From: Acidobacterium sp.
Lineage (GTDB): Bacteria; Acidobacteriota; Vicinamibacteria; Vicinamibacterales; UBA2999
DNA: 64,000 bases
Assembly (NCBI GenBank): GCA_002737365.1
Contig: NSIL01000002.1
Location: 152,596 to 216,595, forward strand
Direction: 5' to 3'
Positions 35,491 to 47,851 of the stretch are shown here, one piece after another. Below the pieces are notes generated by a model that saw nothing but the letters and a program-made list of their open reading frames with translations, made no database searches and had not been told where the DNA came from. Numbering within the stretch: the first letter of the stretch is position 1; the number at the start of each line of letters is the position of its first letter. Position numbers and translations under genes: made by a program.

Positions 35491-38253
35491 TTACACCGCC
35501 TGCGCGACGCGCTCCAGGTGGAACACTTCGATGACGTCGCCGACCTTGAGGTCGTTGTAGCCCTGCAGGCCGATGCCGCACTCGAAGCCGGTCTTCACTT
35601 CACCGACATCGTCCTTGAAGCGCTTGAGCGAACCGATTTTGCCGGTCCACAGTTCGACGTTGTCGCGGAACAGGCGCGCCTGGGCGTCGCCCGAGCGCTT
35701 GATGATGCCCTCGTTGACCATGCACCCGGCGATCGTCCCGATCTTCGGCACCTTGAAGGTCTCGCGCACGGTCGCGGCGCCAATACGCGCTTCCTTGAAC
35801 GTCGGGTCGAGCAGGCCGGCCATCGCCAGCTTGATCTCGTCGGTGACGTGGTAGATGACCGTGTGGTAGCGAATGTCGACCTTTTCGCGATCGGCGACGT
35901 CGGCGGCGTTGCGATCGGGCTTCACGTTGAAGCCGATGATGATCGCGCGTGACGCGCTCGCCAGCAACACGTCCGACTCGTTGATGGCGCCGACCGCCGA
36001 GTGGATGATCTTGATCTTGGTCTTCTCGTCGGTCAGCTTGACCAGGGTATCGGCCAGCACTTCGGCCGAGCCCTGCACGTCGGCCTTGATGATCAGCGCC
36101 AGTTCCTTCGCACCGCCTTCAGCCAGCGAGGCCTGCAGCGACTCGAGGGTCATGCGCGAACCCTTGGCACCGAGCGACTTTTCCTTGGCCTGGCCCTGGC
36201 GGAAGGTGGCAATCTGGCGCGCCTTGGCCGGGTCGGCCACCGCCTGGAACGAATCGCCGGGTGAGGGCAGTGACTCGAGACCGAGCAGTTCGACTGGCGT
36301 TGACGGTCCCGCCACCTTGATGTTGCGGCCGCGATCGTCGATCAGGGCGCGGACCCGGCCGACCACCGGGCCGGCAATGACGTTGTCGCCGACGCGCAGC
36401 GTGCCGTCCTGCACCAGCACGGTGGCCACCGGGCCACGGCCGCGATCGAGCTTGGTTTCGAGCACGGTGCCGATGGCGCTGCGCTTGGGGTTGGCCTTGA
36501 GGTCGTCGATTTCGGTGACCAGCAGGATCATTTCCAGCAGGCCTTCAAGGTTCTGCTTCTTCTTCGCCGACACTTCCACGAACACGGTGGTGCCGCCCCA
36601 TTCTTCGGGCATCAGGCCGAGTTCGGTGAGCTGGCGCTTGACCGTTTCCGGGTTGGCACCCGGCTTGTCGATCTTGTTCACGGCCACGATGATCTTGACG
36701 TTGGCGGCCTTGGCGTGGTCGATCGCCTCCTTGGTCTGCGGCATGACGCCATCGTCGGCGGCCACCACCAGCACGACCACGTCGGTCACCTTCGCGCCGC
36801 GGGCGCGCATCATGGTGAACGCCGAGTGACCGGGCGTGTCGAGGAAGACGATCTGCTTGCCGGTCTTCTCGCCGGCGCTCACCAGGTAGGCGCCGATGTG
36901 CTGCGTGATGCCGCCGGCTTCGCGCTCGGCGACCCGGGTGGTGCGAATTGCGTCGAGCAGCGTCGTCTTGCCGTGGTCGACGTGGCCCATGATCGTGACC
37001 ACCGGCCAGCGCGTGACGAGGTCCTCGGCGTTGGCGGTCTTGTCGCTCTCTTCGATGATTTCCTGCTCGAAGCTGCGGGTCTGGATCTCGGCGCCAAAGC
37101 TGGCGGCCAGCATCTTGGCGATCTCGAGGTCGATGGCCGAATTAATCGTCATCATCATCCGGCGATCGAGCAGCCCCTTGAGTGCGTCCTTGACACGGAT
37201 TTCAAGACGATCCGCCAGGTCCTTTACCGTCATGCCTTCCGAAAAAGTGATGGTGCGGGTGATCGGCGGCAGCGGTGCCACTGGTGCCGGCGCCTGCGGC
37301 CGCGCCGCATCACGACGCTGAGACGAACTGCGGCCGGTCGGGCGCTGCTGATACTGGGGACGGAAGCCCCCAGGCCGCATACCCGGCATGCCAGGACGCG
37401 GCGGCAGGCCCGTGCTGGGGCGCACCGGCTGCGATGGCAGCGGACGGGGACCACCAAGCATGGCGGCGGTGTTGCTGACCGGAGGACGCTGCGGACCATA
37501 GCCCGGACGCTGGCCGGCTGGACGGGCGAGATTGCCGGTGGCCGCGGGCAACGGGCCCTTGGCAGCGGCCGGCGCGACGCGCCGCAGCTGCGGCACGAGC
37601 TGGCGCTTGGGCTGCAGGGGCGGCGCGCTGGGCGGCGCCTTGCCGGGTTCTTCAACACGCAGCCGAATGCTGGGCGGCACGAAGCGCGCTTCCTTACGGG
37701 CCGGCTCGGCGGTTTCGGCCGCTGCGGCGTGTCCGGCCGGTTCCGATTCGGCTACCGGCGCCGGCTCGGTCTCAAACCGGTGCGCGGGTTCTTCCATGAC
37801 CGGCTCCGGCGGCGCGGTCGCGTCAGCCATCGCCGGTTCGAAATGTTCGACTACCGGCGGCGGCGCCGGCACTTCGATCAGCTCCTCGACGTGATGCTCG
37901 CCGGCCGGCACCTCGGCCGGCTTGGCCTTCTTGATCAAGCGGGGCGGACCGAGCGTCGGCGGAGCCGGCTTGGCCGGTTCCGGCGCCGCGGTGCCCTTCT
38001 TGGCGGCAGTGGCCTTCGACTTGGCCGCGGTCTTCACCGCCTGCGCCGCCTGCTCCGAGAAGATGTCGCCCTTGGGCAGCGTGATGTTGCGCTGCTTGGC
38101 GAGGCGATCCACGAATTGCCGGGCGACGATCTCCTCGAGCGTGCTCGACGCGCTCTTGAGCTCGATGCCGTGGGCCTTCTTGAGCAGTGCCAACACCTCA
38201 ACCGAGGTGGTGTTCAGCAACTCCGCGACCTTGTAAATCCTGACAGTGGACAA
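35491..38253 (-). CDS. infB: translation initiation factor IF-2
   Basis: [43 protein letters not shown]; long charged N-terminus. Confidence 0.97.
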   Translation of the reverse strand: MSTVRIYKVAELLNTTSVEVLALLKKAHGIELKSASSTLEEIVARQFVDRLAKQRNITLPKGDIFSEQAAQAVKTAAKSKATAAKKGTAAPEPAKPAPPTLGPPRLIKKAKPAEVPAGEHHVEELIEVPAPPPVVEHFEPAMADATAPPEPVMEEPAHRFETEPAPVAESEPAGHAAAAETAEPARKEARFVPPSIRLRVEEPGKAPPSAPPLQPKRQLVPQLRRVAPAAAKGPLPAATGNLARPAGQRPGYGPQRPPVSNTAAMLGGPRPLPSQPVRPSTGLPPRPGMPGMRPGGFRPQYQQRPTGRSSSQRRDAARPQAPAPVAPLPPITRTITFSEGMTVKDLADRLEIRVKDALKGLLDRRMMMTINSAIDLEIAKMLAASFGAEIQTRSFEQEIIEESDKTANAEDLVTRWPVVTIMGHVDHGKTTLLDAIRTTRVAEREAGGITQHIGAYLVSAGEKTGKQIVFLDTPGHSAFTMMRARGAKVTDVVVLVVAADDGVMPQTKEAIDHAKAANVKIIVAVNKIDKPGANPETVKRQLTELGLMPEEWGGTTVFVEVSAKKKQNLEGLLEMILLVTEIDDLKANPKRSAIGTVLETKLDRGRGPVATVLVQDGTLRVGDNVIAGPVVGRVRALIDDRGRNIKVAGPSTPVELLGLESLPSPGDSFQAVADPAKARQIATFRQGQAKEKSLGAKGSRMTLESLQASLAEGGAKELALIIKADVQGSAEVLADTLVKLTDEKTKIKIIHSAVGAINESDVLLASASRAIIIGFNVKPDRNAADVADREKVDIRYHTVIYHVTDEIKLAMAGLLDPTFKEARIGAATVRETFKVPKIGTIAGCMVNEGIIKRSGDAQARLFRDNVELWTGKIGSLKRFKDDVGEVKTGFECGIGLQGYNDLKVGDVIEVFHLERVAQAV

Positions 38254-38274
38254 ACGCGTTTCCTCTGCTCTCGA

Positions 38275-39453
<1,179 letters not shown>

Positions 39454-39467
39454 GATGATCGGTAATC

Positions 39468-39944
39468 CTAAAATTCGAGGTCGAGGTGGGCCCGCTTGAT
39501 CAGCCGCAACGGCAGCTTCATCAGCTTCTTGCCCTCCGACTCAAACAACACGTCGTCTCCCTCGACGCCCTGCAACCGGCCCACGAACGCCGTCTGGCGC
39601 TCCACCGGCTGCGAGGTCACCACCTTGGCCCAGCGTCCGGCAAACCGCCGGTAATCATCCGCGTGACGCAGGGGCCGATCCAGTCCTGGTGACGACACCT
39701 CAAAGGTGTAGCCGCTGGGAATCACGTCTTCGACGTCGAGCATCGTGCTCAACTCGTCGGCGACGCGGGCACAATCTTCGATGCTGACGCTTTCTTCCGG
39801 CGTGGACGCAGGCCCCGGCCGATCGACAATGACCCGCAGCACCTGCTGGCCACCTTCTCGTTTCAGCTCGACTTCGAAAATGTCGAGGCCGTAGGCCCCG
39901 GCTACCCGGGTCGCCATTTCTCGGACGCGTTCGAGCGGGCTCAA
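39468..39944 (-). CDS. rimP: ribosome maturation factor RimP
   Basis: GLDIFEVELKREGGQQVLRVIVDRPG, YTFEVSSPGLDRPLR. Confidence 0.95.
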   Translation of the reverse strand: MSPLERVREMATRVAGAYGLDIFEVELKREGGQQVLRVIVDRPGPASTPEESVSIEDCARVADELSTMLDVEDVIPSGYTFEVSSPGLDRPLRHADDYRRFAGRWAKVVTSQPVERQTAFVGRLQGVEGDDVLFESEGKKLMKLPLRLIKRAHLDLEF

Positions 39945-39966
39945 AAAAGCCCCCTATAAAACACAA

Positions 39967-39990
39967 AGAGTGGGCTAAAAGGCCCACTCT
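39967..39990 (-). promoter_or_regulatory. hairpin upstream of rimP (possible rimP leader or rimO terminator)
   Basis: AGAGTGGGC-TAAAAG-GCCCACTCT with downstream (minus strand) TTTGTGTTTTAT, in the rimO-rimP gap. Confidence 0.6.
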
Positions 39991-40031
39991 GGTTAACCCA
40001 GACTAAGAACCGACCTGACAGTGTAACACGT

Positions 40032-40057
40032 CCGCCTTCGCCCTTCGGGCTACGGCG
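40032..40057. repeat. REP-like imperfect palindrome, CGCC..CGCCC-TTC-GGGC..GGCG type
   Basis: TCCGCCTTCGCCCTTCGGGCTACGGCGC between rimP and rimO. Confidence 0.5.
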
Positions 40058-40072
40058 CGACAGGACGGCAGG

Positions 40073-41443
40073 TCAGAATCCGACCGGCCTGGCGATGAGG
40101 TCGTAGCCTTCGGCCCCGACGATTTCCACGTTCACGAACGAACCACTGGGGAAGTCTGACGGGTCGCAGTCGGTGAGGTAGACCACGGGGTCGATTTCAG
40201 GGGCCTGGCCGGGCAAACGGCCCTGCATCACGAGCTCGTGCTCGGGGGACGGACCATCCACCACCAGCCGGGTCTGCTCGCCCACCCGGCGTTTTTGGCG
40301 CGCCGCCACGATCTTCTTCTGGCGGGCCATCAGGCTGTTCTGGCGCTTCTTCTTGGTCGCCGCCGGCACGTCATCCGTCAGCTCGTGGGCCGAGGTGCCT
40401 TCTTCGTGCGAATACGTGAAGACGCCAACGTGGTCGAAGCCGATCTCGGAAATGAACCCCTCGAGCTCGGCAAAGTCCTCGGTGGTTTCGCCCGGGAAGC
40501 CGACGATAAACGTGGTCCGGAGCGCGACGTTGGGGATGCGGGCGCGGATGTTGTCGAGCAGGCGCACGTACGACTGGCGTGTGCCAGGGCGCTTCATTCG
40601 CTTCAGTACGGTGTCTGAGGCGTGCTGCAACGGCAGGTCGATGTACTTGACCACCTTGTCGAGGTCGGCGATGGCGTCGATCACGTCGCCGGTGATCGTC
40701 GTGGGGTAGAGATACAGGAGACGAATCCACTCGATGCCGGCCACGTCATTCAGCGCGCGCAGCAGCGTCGGTAGCGCGCCGCGCTCGCCGCGGTCAATCC
40801 CGTAGAAGGTCGAGTCCTGCGAAATCAGCAGCAGTTCCTTGACGCCCTGGGCCGCAAGCTGATGCGCTTCCTGGACGATCGACTCAATCGGCCGGCTGCG
40901 ATAATGGCCGCGCATTTTCGGGATGATGCAGAAGGCGCACTTATAGTCGCAGCCCTCGGCAATCTTCACGTAGGCGTAGTGCCCGGGCGTCACGCGCTTG
41001 CGCGGCGTGTTCGCATCGTAGATGTAGGTGGGCAAGTCCACGCCGAAGACCGGCTTTTTGTGGAAGGTCATCGGGATGGCGGCGCCGGCGGGGCGCGCCT
41101 GCCCGGTCATGAAGCTCGCGAGGCCTTCGACCTCTCCAGTTCCGTAGATCGCGTCGATCTCCGGAATCTCCTTCTTCAGCTCATCGCGATAGCGCTCGGC
41201 CATGCAGCCGGTGACGACCAGCTTGCGGCCGGCAACCTGCTTTTTGAGCTCGGCCATCTCCAAAATGGTGTCGATCGATTCCTGCTTGGCGCGATCGATA
41301 AAGGCGCAGGTATTCACGACCAGCACGTCGGCCTGCGACGCATCGGCGGTAATCTCGTGCCCGTCCTTCTCGGCCATGCCGAGCATGACCTCGGAGTCGA
41401 CGAGATTCTTGGGACAGCCTAAGGAGACAAACCCTATCTTCAT
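40073..41443 (-). CDS. rimO: ribosomal protein S12 methylthiotransferase
   Basis: MKIGFVSLGCPKNLVDSEVMLG, radical-SAM CDYKCAFCIIP, TRAM C-terminus. Confidence 0.96.
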   Translation of the reverse strand: MKIGFVSLGCPKNLVDSEVMLGMAEKDGHEITADASQADVLVVNTCAFIDRAKQESIDTILEMAELKKQVAGRKLVVTGCMAERYRDELKKEIPEIDAIYGTGEVEGLASFMTGQARPAGAAIPMTFHKKPVFGVDLPTYIYDANTPRKRVTPGHYAYVKIAEGCDYKCAFCIIPKMRGHYRSRPIESIVQEAHQLAAQGVKELLLISQDSTFYGIDRGERGALPTLLRALNDVAGIEWIRLLYLYPTTITGDVIDAIADLDKVVKYIDLPLQHASDTVLKRMKRPGTRQSYVRLLDNIRARIPNVALRTTFIVGFPGETTEDFAELEGFISEIGFDHVGVFTYSHEEGTSAHELTDDVPAATKKKRQNSLMARQKKIVAARQKRRVGEQTRLVVDGPSPEHELVMQGRLPGQAPEIDPVVYLTDCDPSDFPSGSFVNVEIVGAEGYDLIARPVGF

Positions 41444-41461
41444 TGCAACTTGCCAGTTTAA

Positions 41462-41503
41462 CAGGAGTCAAAGAGATAACGAGAAACGGCTCTTTGTCTC
41501 CTG
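41462..41503. repeat. strong hairpin in the asnS-rimO intergenic region
   Basis: CAGGAG-T-CAAAGAG ... CTCTTTG-T-CTCCTG: 13 of 14 positions pair, 14-nt loop. Confidence 0.7.
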
Positions 41504-41512
41504 GTTTTCTAT

Positions 41513-42808
<1,296 letters not shown>

Positions 42809-42843
42809 CGCAACCTGATCTGTAATCGAGAAGAAATCTGCGT

Positions 42844-43737
42844 CTAATCTGCGGCTGTCTCAATCGGTGGCTCGTCGCCGAAGGCCAGCAGCGCCTCGAA
42901 TCGTGCGCGTGCCTTGACGGCTCGTTCCAGTATCTGGCGACGCTCGGCGGCCACCGCCAGCTCGAACATCCACGCGCCGTCGTAGCCCACCTTCTGGAAC
43001 GCCAGCAGCGTCGCGTCCCAGTCCACCACGCCCTGGCCGGGCACCAGGTGATCGTCGGTCCGCCCGCGATTGTCGTGCAGGTGGGTCGTGATCACGTGAC
43101 CCGAGCAGGTCTCGATGGCCTCGACGACGTCGCCCATCAGCCGCGCGTGACCGACGTCCATGCAGATGCCCAGACCGTCGGCCTCGATCTCGCTGTCGAG
43201 CAAATCAACCAGTGAGCTGGCGGTTGACAGCGCGTTCGGAATCACCTCGACGGCCAGTCTGACGCCGACGCCGGCGGCGACCGGCGACAACTGCTCGAGG
43301 CTGCGAATCATCGACGCGACCTGGTTGTCGGCAGGTTGGCCATGAGGCGCCGGCACACCGCAGTGCAGCACCAGTATCTGGTAGGGCACCAGCGTCGCCA
43401 GGTTCAAGGCCGCGGTGGTCTCTTCGACCGCGCGCAGGCGCCGTGCCTCGTCCGTCGCGGCCAGTGAATACCCCTCGCGCCAGGCGCCGTTGGTGTATGC
43501 CGCGGCAATGGGGGCATGCATCGAGTGCAATGTCAGCCGCGTATCGTCGAGCCATTCAGCCAGCGCCAGCGCGGCGCGGCGGTCGTGGTAGTCGAAGTGA
43601 TCGCGCACGGCAACCACTTCCACCGCCTCGAACCCATGCGCGGCGATCTCGACCAGGTGATCCCGGTCAAGACGGTCGCTGAGGTAGAGGTGCGTGGAGA
43701 TGCCAAACACGGTGGTTTCTGACGGCCTAGGTCCCAA
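42844..43737 (-). CDS. sugar phosphate isomerase/epimerase (AP endonuclease 2-like TIM barrel)
   Basis: [42 protein letters not shown]. Confidence 0.88.
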   Translation of the reverse strand: MGPRPSETTVFGISTHLYLSDRLDRDHLVEIAAHGFEAVEVVAVRDHFDYHDRRAALALAEWLDDTRLTLHSMHAPIAAAYTNGAWREGYSLAATDEARRLRAVEETTAALNLATLVPYQILVLHCGVPAPHGQPADNQVASMIRSLEQLSPVAAGVGVRLAVEVIPNALSTASSLVDLLDSEIEADGLGICMDVGHARLMGDVVEAIETCSGHVITTHLHDNRGRTDDHLVPGQGVVDWDATLLAFQKVGYDGAWMFELAVAAERRQILERAVKARARFEALLAFGDEPPIETAAD

Positions 43738-43757
43738 GCCCGAAGCCCCAGCCTATG

Positions 43758-44741
43758 TTACAGCCACTCGCCCAGCAGGTCCTGCAGCCGTGCGAAGCGC
43801 GGATACTTCGCCAGGTTCGCTTTGACGTGGCTGAGCGTGCGAGGAATGTATTGGATGTAGACGGTGTTGTTGCGTCCGGTGGTCATGTAGCCAAAGGTCC
43901 CGAGCGCCTTGAGGTTGCGCTGCAGCGACATCAGGTCGAACCGGCGCCGGAACTCAGCTTCGTCCGGGTGGCCATCACCCTTCAGCGCCAGGAAAAAAGC
44001 GAGCAGCTCGTCGACTTGCGGCGCCGTCAGGTCAACATAAGAATCGCGCAACAGCGACACCAGGTCGTAGGTGTCAGGACCCATGCGGGCGTCCTGGAAG
44101 TCGATGATGTAGAGCGAGCCGCCGTGCAGCATCAGGTTGCGGCTGTGGTAATCGCGGTGGCACAGCACACGGGGCTCGCCGGCGAGTTCGTGGACGATGG
44201 CGGTCCACTCGACCCTGAGGGCGTCACGCTGCGGTTCGCTCAAGGCGGCGCCCTTGTACGCGACCAGGTAATGCTTGACGAAGAATTCCAGCTCCCAGGT
44301 CAGCTTGTCGACGTCGAAGGCAATCTGGTAGGGCGGGTACTCCGGGGCTCGCAACGCTTCGCCGCGCTGCTGCATGCGCGCGATGAACGAGACGGCTTGT
44401 CGATAGAGGGCCGCATGCTCGGCCGGCGTGGCCGCGCCAAGGTGGGCCTGCAGCGTGACGTCGCCGAGATCTTCGAGGCCCAGCACACCCAGTTCGTCCG
44501 AGTGGTGGAGAATAGCCGGCACCGGCACCGGAATGTGCCGCAGCAGCCGCGCCACCGACACGAACGGCATCGTCGCAAACGCGATCGGACCCCGGTGCAG
44601 GGCCAGGACAATCGGCTTCTCGCCCTTCATCAGCACGCGGAAGTAGCGGCGGTCAGAGGCGTCGCCAGTCAGCGGCATGACCGTCGTGACGCAGGGCGTG
44701 AGGCCCTGGAGGTCGAGGTAGTGCTGCAGGCGGATGTCCAC
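43758..44741 (-). CDS. amgK: sugar kinase, AmgK-like (aminoglycoside phosphotransferase fold)
   Basis: LTGDASDRRYFRV, VLCHRDYHSRNLMLHGGSLYIIDFQDARMGPDTYDLVSLLRDSYVDL. Confidence 0.82.
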   Translation of the reverse strand: MDIRLQHYLDLQGLTPCVTTVMPLTGDASDRRYFRVLMKGEKPIVLALHRGPIAFATMPFVSVARLLRHIPVPVPAILHHSDELGVLGLEDLGDVTLQAHLGAATPAEHAALYRQAVSFIARMQQRGEALRAPEYPPYQIAFDVDKLTWELEFFVKHYLVAYKGAALSEPQRDALRVEWTAIVHELAGEPRVLCHRDYHSRNLMLHGGSLYIIDFQDARMGPDTYDLVSLLRDSYVDLTAPQVDELLAFFLALKGDGHPDEAEFRRRFDLMSLQRNLKALGTFGYMTTGRNNTVYIQYIPRTLSHVKANLAKYPRFARLQDLLGEWL

Positions 44742-44763
44742 GGTTCGGAGAGGTTCTGGGAGG

Positions 44764-45681
44764 TTAGAAAGATTCGACGCTTAACCTATTGTCGCGCATA
44801 ACAAGCGAGCATTCGACATGCTTCGCGCCGGCGGGTACCGCGACGCCGTCGGCGACGATGCAGCGGGTAAGCGCGGCGCCGGCGCCGACCGTGACGTCGT
44901 TCCAGAGAATGGTGTCGGTCAGCGACGCGCTGGGGGAGATAGTGCAGCGCTGACCGCGATCGATGGCGCGGCCTTCACGGGTGGAGAGTCGCAGCGCCGT
45001 GGCCAGGTAGTCGCGTGGGGTGCCGATGTCGAAGAACTCCGCGCCCGTTCGCATCACGCGCACGCTGCCCGGCCGTTGGGCGATCAAGGCCGGATACATC
45101 CCATGCACCGTCTCGGAGCGCCGGTCGGGGCTGACGCCCGCGAACGCCGACGCGTTAACGGCTTGGATACCCACGAAATGAAATGCGCCCGGTTGCCGGC
45201 CAAAGCCCCGAACGATGCCGGCCTCGTCAGTGATGATGCCGTTGTATCTCGGGTCGCCATCGACCACGGCCATCGTGACGGCGGCATTGGTGTCCAGGTG
45301 CTGCGCGGCCAGCGCGGCGAGGTCAATGTTGGCGAGCGTGTCGCCGTTGACGATCAGGAAGCGGTCCGATTCCAGCAGCGGTAGCGCGCGTGACGGACCG
45401 CCTGCCGAACCCAGGACTTCGGTTTCCCATGAATAACGCACCGACAGGTCGAGCGCCGAGCCGTCGCCAACTTCGCGCGTAATGGTCGGTGCGAGGTGGT
45501 GCAGGTTGAGCACCACTCGCGTGACGCCCGCGGCGCGGAGTGAACGAAGGATGCGCCGCACCAGCGCTTCGCCGGCGACGGGCAGGGCGGCTTTGGCGCG
45601 GATGGCTGACAGCGGTTGCAGTCGAGTGGCGAGTCCGGCCGTGAGCACCAGCGCCGGCCATGGGAAAGGCTTGGCCACCAT
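44764..45681 (-). CDS. murU: sugar-1-phosphate nucleotidyltransferase, MurU-like
   Basis: ALVLTAGLATRLQPLSAIRAKAALPVAGEALVRRIL, FLIVNGDTLANIDL; adjacent to amgK-like gene. Confidence 0.78.
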   Translation of the reverse strand: MVAKPFPWPALVLTAGLATRLQPLSAIRAKAALPVAGEALVRRILRSLRAAGVTRVVLNLHHLAPTITREVGDGSALDLSVRYSWETEVLGSAGGPSRALPLLESDRFLIVNGDTLANIDLAALAAQHLDTNAAVTMAVVDGDPRYNGIITDEAGIVRGFGRQPGAFHFVGIQAVNASAFAGVSPDRRSETVHGMYPALIAQRPGSVRVMRTGAEFFDIGTPRDYLATALRLSTREGRAIDRGQRCTISPSASLTDTILWNDVTVGAGAALTRCIVADGVAVPAGAKHVECSLVMRDNRLSVESF

Positions 45682-45699
45682 AGCTTCAGCGACGGTGGC

Positions 45700-46260
45700 T
45701 CATTCGGGGACGCGCCCTGCGAACACCATATCGGGACCGGCCAGGCCGTTCGCGTCGCGATGCTGAAGAAAGAGGAAGCGGTACGAGTCGGTGATGTAAT
45801 CGGCCGGCGTGCGGCCCAGGGCGCGCGCGGTCTCGTGGATCGCCGCGTCACCGCCCTCGAGTTCGACGAACACGCCCACCGGCGTTTCATCCACCGCCAT
45901 CACCAGGTCGTCAGCCTCGAACTCCTCGCGGAATTTCTCGTAGCGAAACCAGACGTGCAGGCCCAGGCTTTCGAGCACCGCGAGCAGCGCGACGCCATCG
46001 GCGACCACGGTCTCGTGCTCTTCGCGAATCTTGATTACACCCGGTAACACCGGGCCCTTGAACGTGAGCAGGCTCTTGCCGCCTTCGGACCGCACCCGCA
46101 AGGTCGATCGCTGCCGGCGCAGCGACTCATCGTCGGTGTCGAGCAGGGCGTCTTCCTGGAGCCGGCGGCCGTGAAGGGGCGTCGCGCCGAGCGCGAGAAT
46201 CTTCGTCCGTGCCTCTTCGGCACTGTCGAAACGAAGCTTGATCTCGCGCTCGAGCGCCAT
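45700..46260 (-). CDS. CYTH domain protein (class IV adenylate cyclase-like)
   Basis: EREIKLRF start (ExExK), LLDTDDESLRRQRSTLRVR. Confidence 0.88.
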   Translation of the reverse strand: MALEREIKLRFDSAEEARTKILALGATPLHGRRLQEDALLDTDDESLRRQRSTLRVRSEGGKSLLTFKGPVLPGVIKIREEHETVVADGVALLAVLESLGLHVWFRYEKFREEFEADDLVMAVDETPVGVFVELEGGDAAIHETARALGRTPADYITDSYRFLFLQHRDANGLAGPDMVFAGRVPE

Positions 46261-46263
46261 CCT

Positions 46264-47832
46264 TTATTCCTTGCGGATGGTGAAGAACTGTTCCTGGCCG
46301 CCGCGCATGACCAGCAGGAACGCGGTGCCCCCCGACGGCACCTGGCCCAGCGCCCGACCGGCGTCCTGCGGCGTGCGCACCGGACGGCGATTGACCTGGG
46401 TGATGATGTCGCCGCGCGTCAGTCCCTGCCGGAAGGCCGGGCTGCCTTGTTCGACGTCCGACACGAGCACGCCCTGAGTGTCGGCTGGCGCCCGCAGGCG
46501 GCGGGCCACGTCGGCGGTCAGCGCACCGAGCGTGATGCCAAAGCCCTGCGACGCCTGTTCGTCCGGTTCAACCGTGGCGTCGCGGGTCGCCGCGGCGCGG
46601 TTACCTTCGTCTTCGAGATCCAGTTCGCCGACGGTGAGGTTCAGCGTCCGCTCCTCGCGGTCGCGCATCACCTTGACCGGCACGGTGGTGCCGGGCTTGG
46701 TGACGACGACCGTGGCGACCAGCTCGTCGCGGTTCTTGATCGGCTTGCCGTTGAATTCGATGATTACGTCGCCCGGCTCGACGCCGGCCTTGGCGGCGGC
46801 GGCGCCGCGGGTGACGGCACCGACCAGCGCGCCCTTGCGCTCTTTCAAGCCGAACTCGGCGAGGGCGTCGGCTGGAACCGGCGTCACCTGGACGCCAATC
46901 ACGCCACGCGTCACCTTGCCGGTGCGCAGTTGCGGAATCAACTCGCGAACGCTGTTGATCGGGATGGCGAAGCCAATGCCGATGTTGCCGGCGTTGCGCG
47001 AGTCGGTATAGATGGCAGTGTTAATGCCAATCACTTCGCCGCGCGCGTTCAGCAGCGGACCACCCGAGTTACCGGGATTGATCGCGGCGTCGGTCTGCAG
47101 CACGTCGGCCGAGCGCTGCTCGGCAATCGGGAACGAGCGGGCCGTCGCGCTGATCACGCCGACGCTGACGGTGTGGGACAGGCCGAACGGATTGCCGATC
47201 GCCATCACCCAGTCGCCCGGCTCCATCTTCGCCGAGTCACCGAACTTGACCTCGACCAGATCCTTCTTCGGCTCCACCAGCTGAATCAGGGCACTGTCGG
47301 TCAGCGGGTCGCGGCCGACGACCTTGGCCTCGTGGAAAATATCATTCTCTTCACCGAGGAAGTTCACTTCGATCTTGGTGGCGCCCTCGACGACGTGGTT
47401 GTTGGTGAGGATGAAGCCTTCTTTGCTGATCACAAAACCGGTGCCGGCCGCCTGCGTTTCCTGCTCGCGCGGCCGCTGGCGTGGCTGCTGCTGCGGTTGC
47501 GGTTGCCGTCCGCCCAGGCCAAAGCGCTCGAGCAGGTCATCGGTGCCGCCGCCGAAGAACTCGGTCATCTCCTGGGCGCGCTGCGTCGAGGTGCTGCGGA
47601 TGTTGACGACGGCCGGACTCATCGCCTTGGCGATGTTCCGGAAGGTGGCGGCGTCCACCGGCCCGCTTAACGGGGCGCTGTTCATGGGCGGCGCCGCCAT
47701 GGTCTGCGCCGACGAAGCCGGCGTCAGGTCGAGGCGCGAGGCAATGACCATCCCCACCGCGAGCGATGCCACCATGATCAGCAGCGAATAGAACAGCGTC
47801 GTTTTCCGGCTCGACATGACTTCCTCCAACAA
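46264..47832 (-). CDS. Do/DegQ-like HtrA serine protease
   Basis: Catalytic NNHVVEG / DSALIQL / AAINPGNSGGPLLN, two PDZ domains. Confidence 0.95.
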   Translation of the reverse strand: MLEEVMSSRKTTLFYSLLIMVASLAVGMVIASRLDLTPASSAQTMAAPPMNSAPLSGPVDAATFRNIAKAMSPAVVNIRSTSTQRAQEMTEFFGGGTDDLLERFGLGGRQPQPQQQPRQRPREQETQAAGTGFVISKEGFILTNNHVVEGATKIEVNFLGEENDIFHEAKVVGRDPLTDSALIQLVEPKKDLVEVKFGDSAKMEPGDWVMAIGNPFGLSHTVSVGVISATARSFPIAEQRSADVLQTDAAINPGNSGGPLLNARGEVIGINTAIYTDSRNAGNIGIGFAIPINSVRELIPQLRTGKVTRGVIGVQVTPVPADALAEFGLKERKGALVGAVTRGAAAAKAGVEPGDVIIEFNGKPIKNRDELVATVVVTKPGTTVPVKVMRDREERTLNLTVGELDLEDEGNRAAATRDATVEPDEQASQGFGITLGALTADVARRLRAPADTQGVLVSDVEQGSPAFRQGLTRGDIITQVNRRPVRTPQDAGRALGQVPSGGTAFLLVMRGGQEQFFTIRKE

Positions 47833-47851
47833 ACCCGCGAATTGACTCTTC

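Noticed and set aside
46171-47670. 499-aa + ORF opposite htrA
   Set aside because: Antisense shadow of a well-supported HtrA gene.
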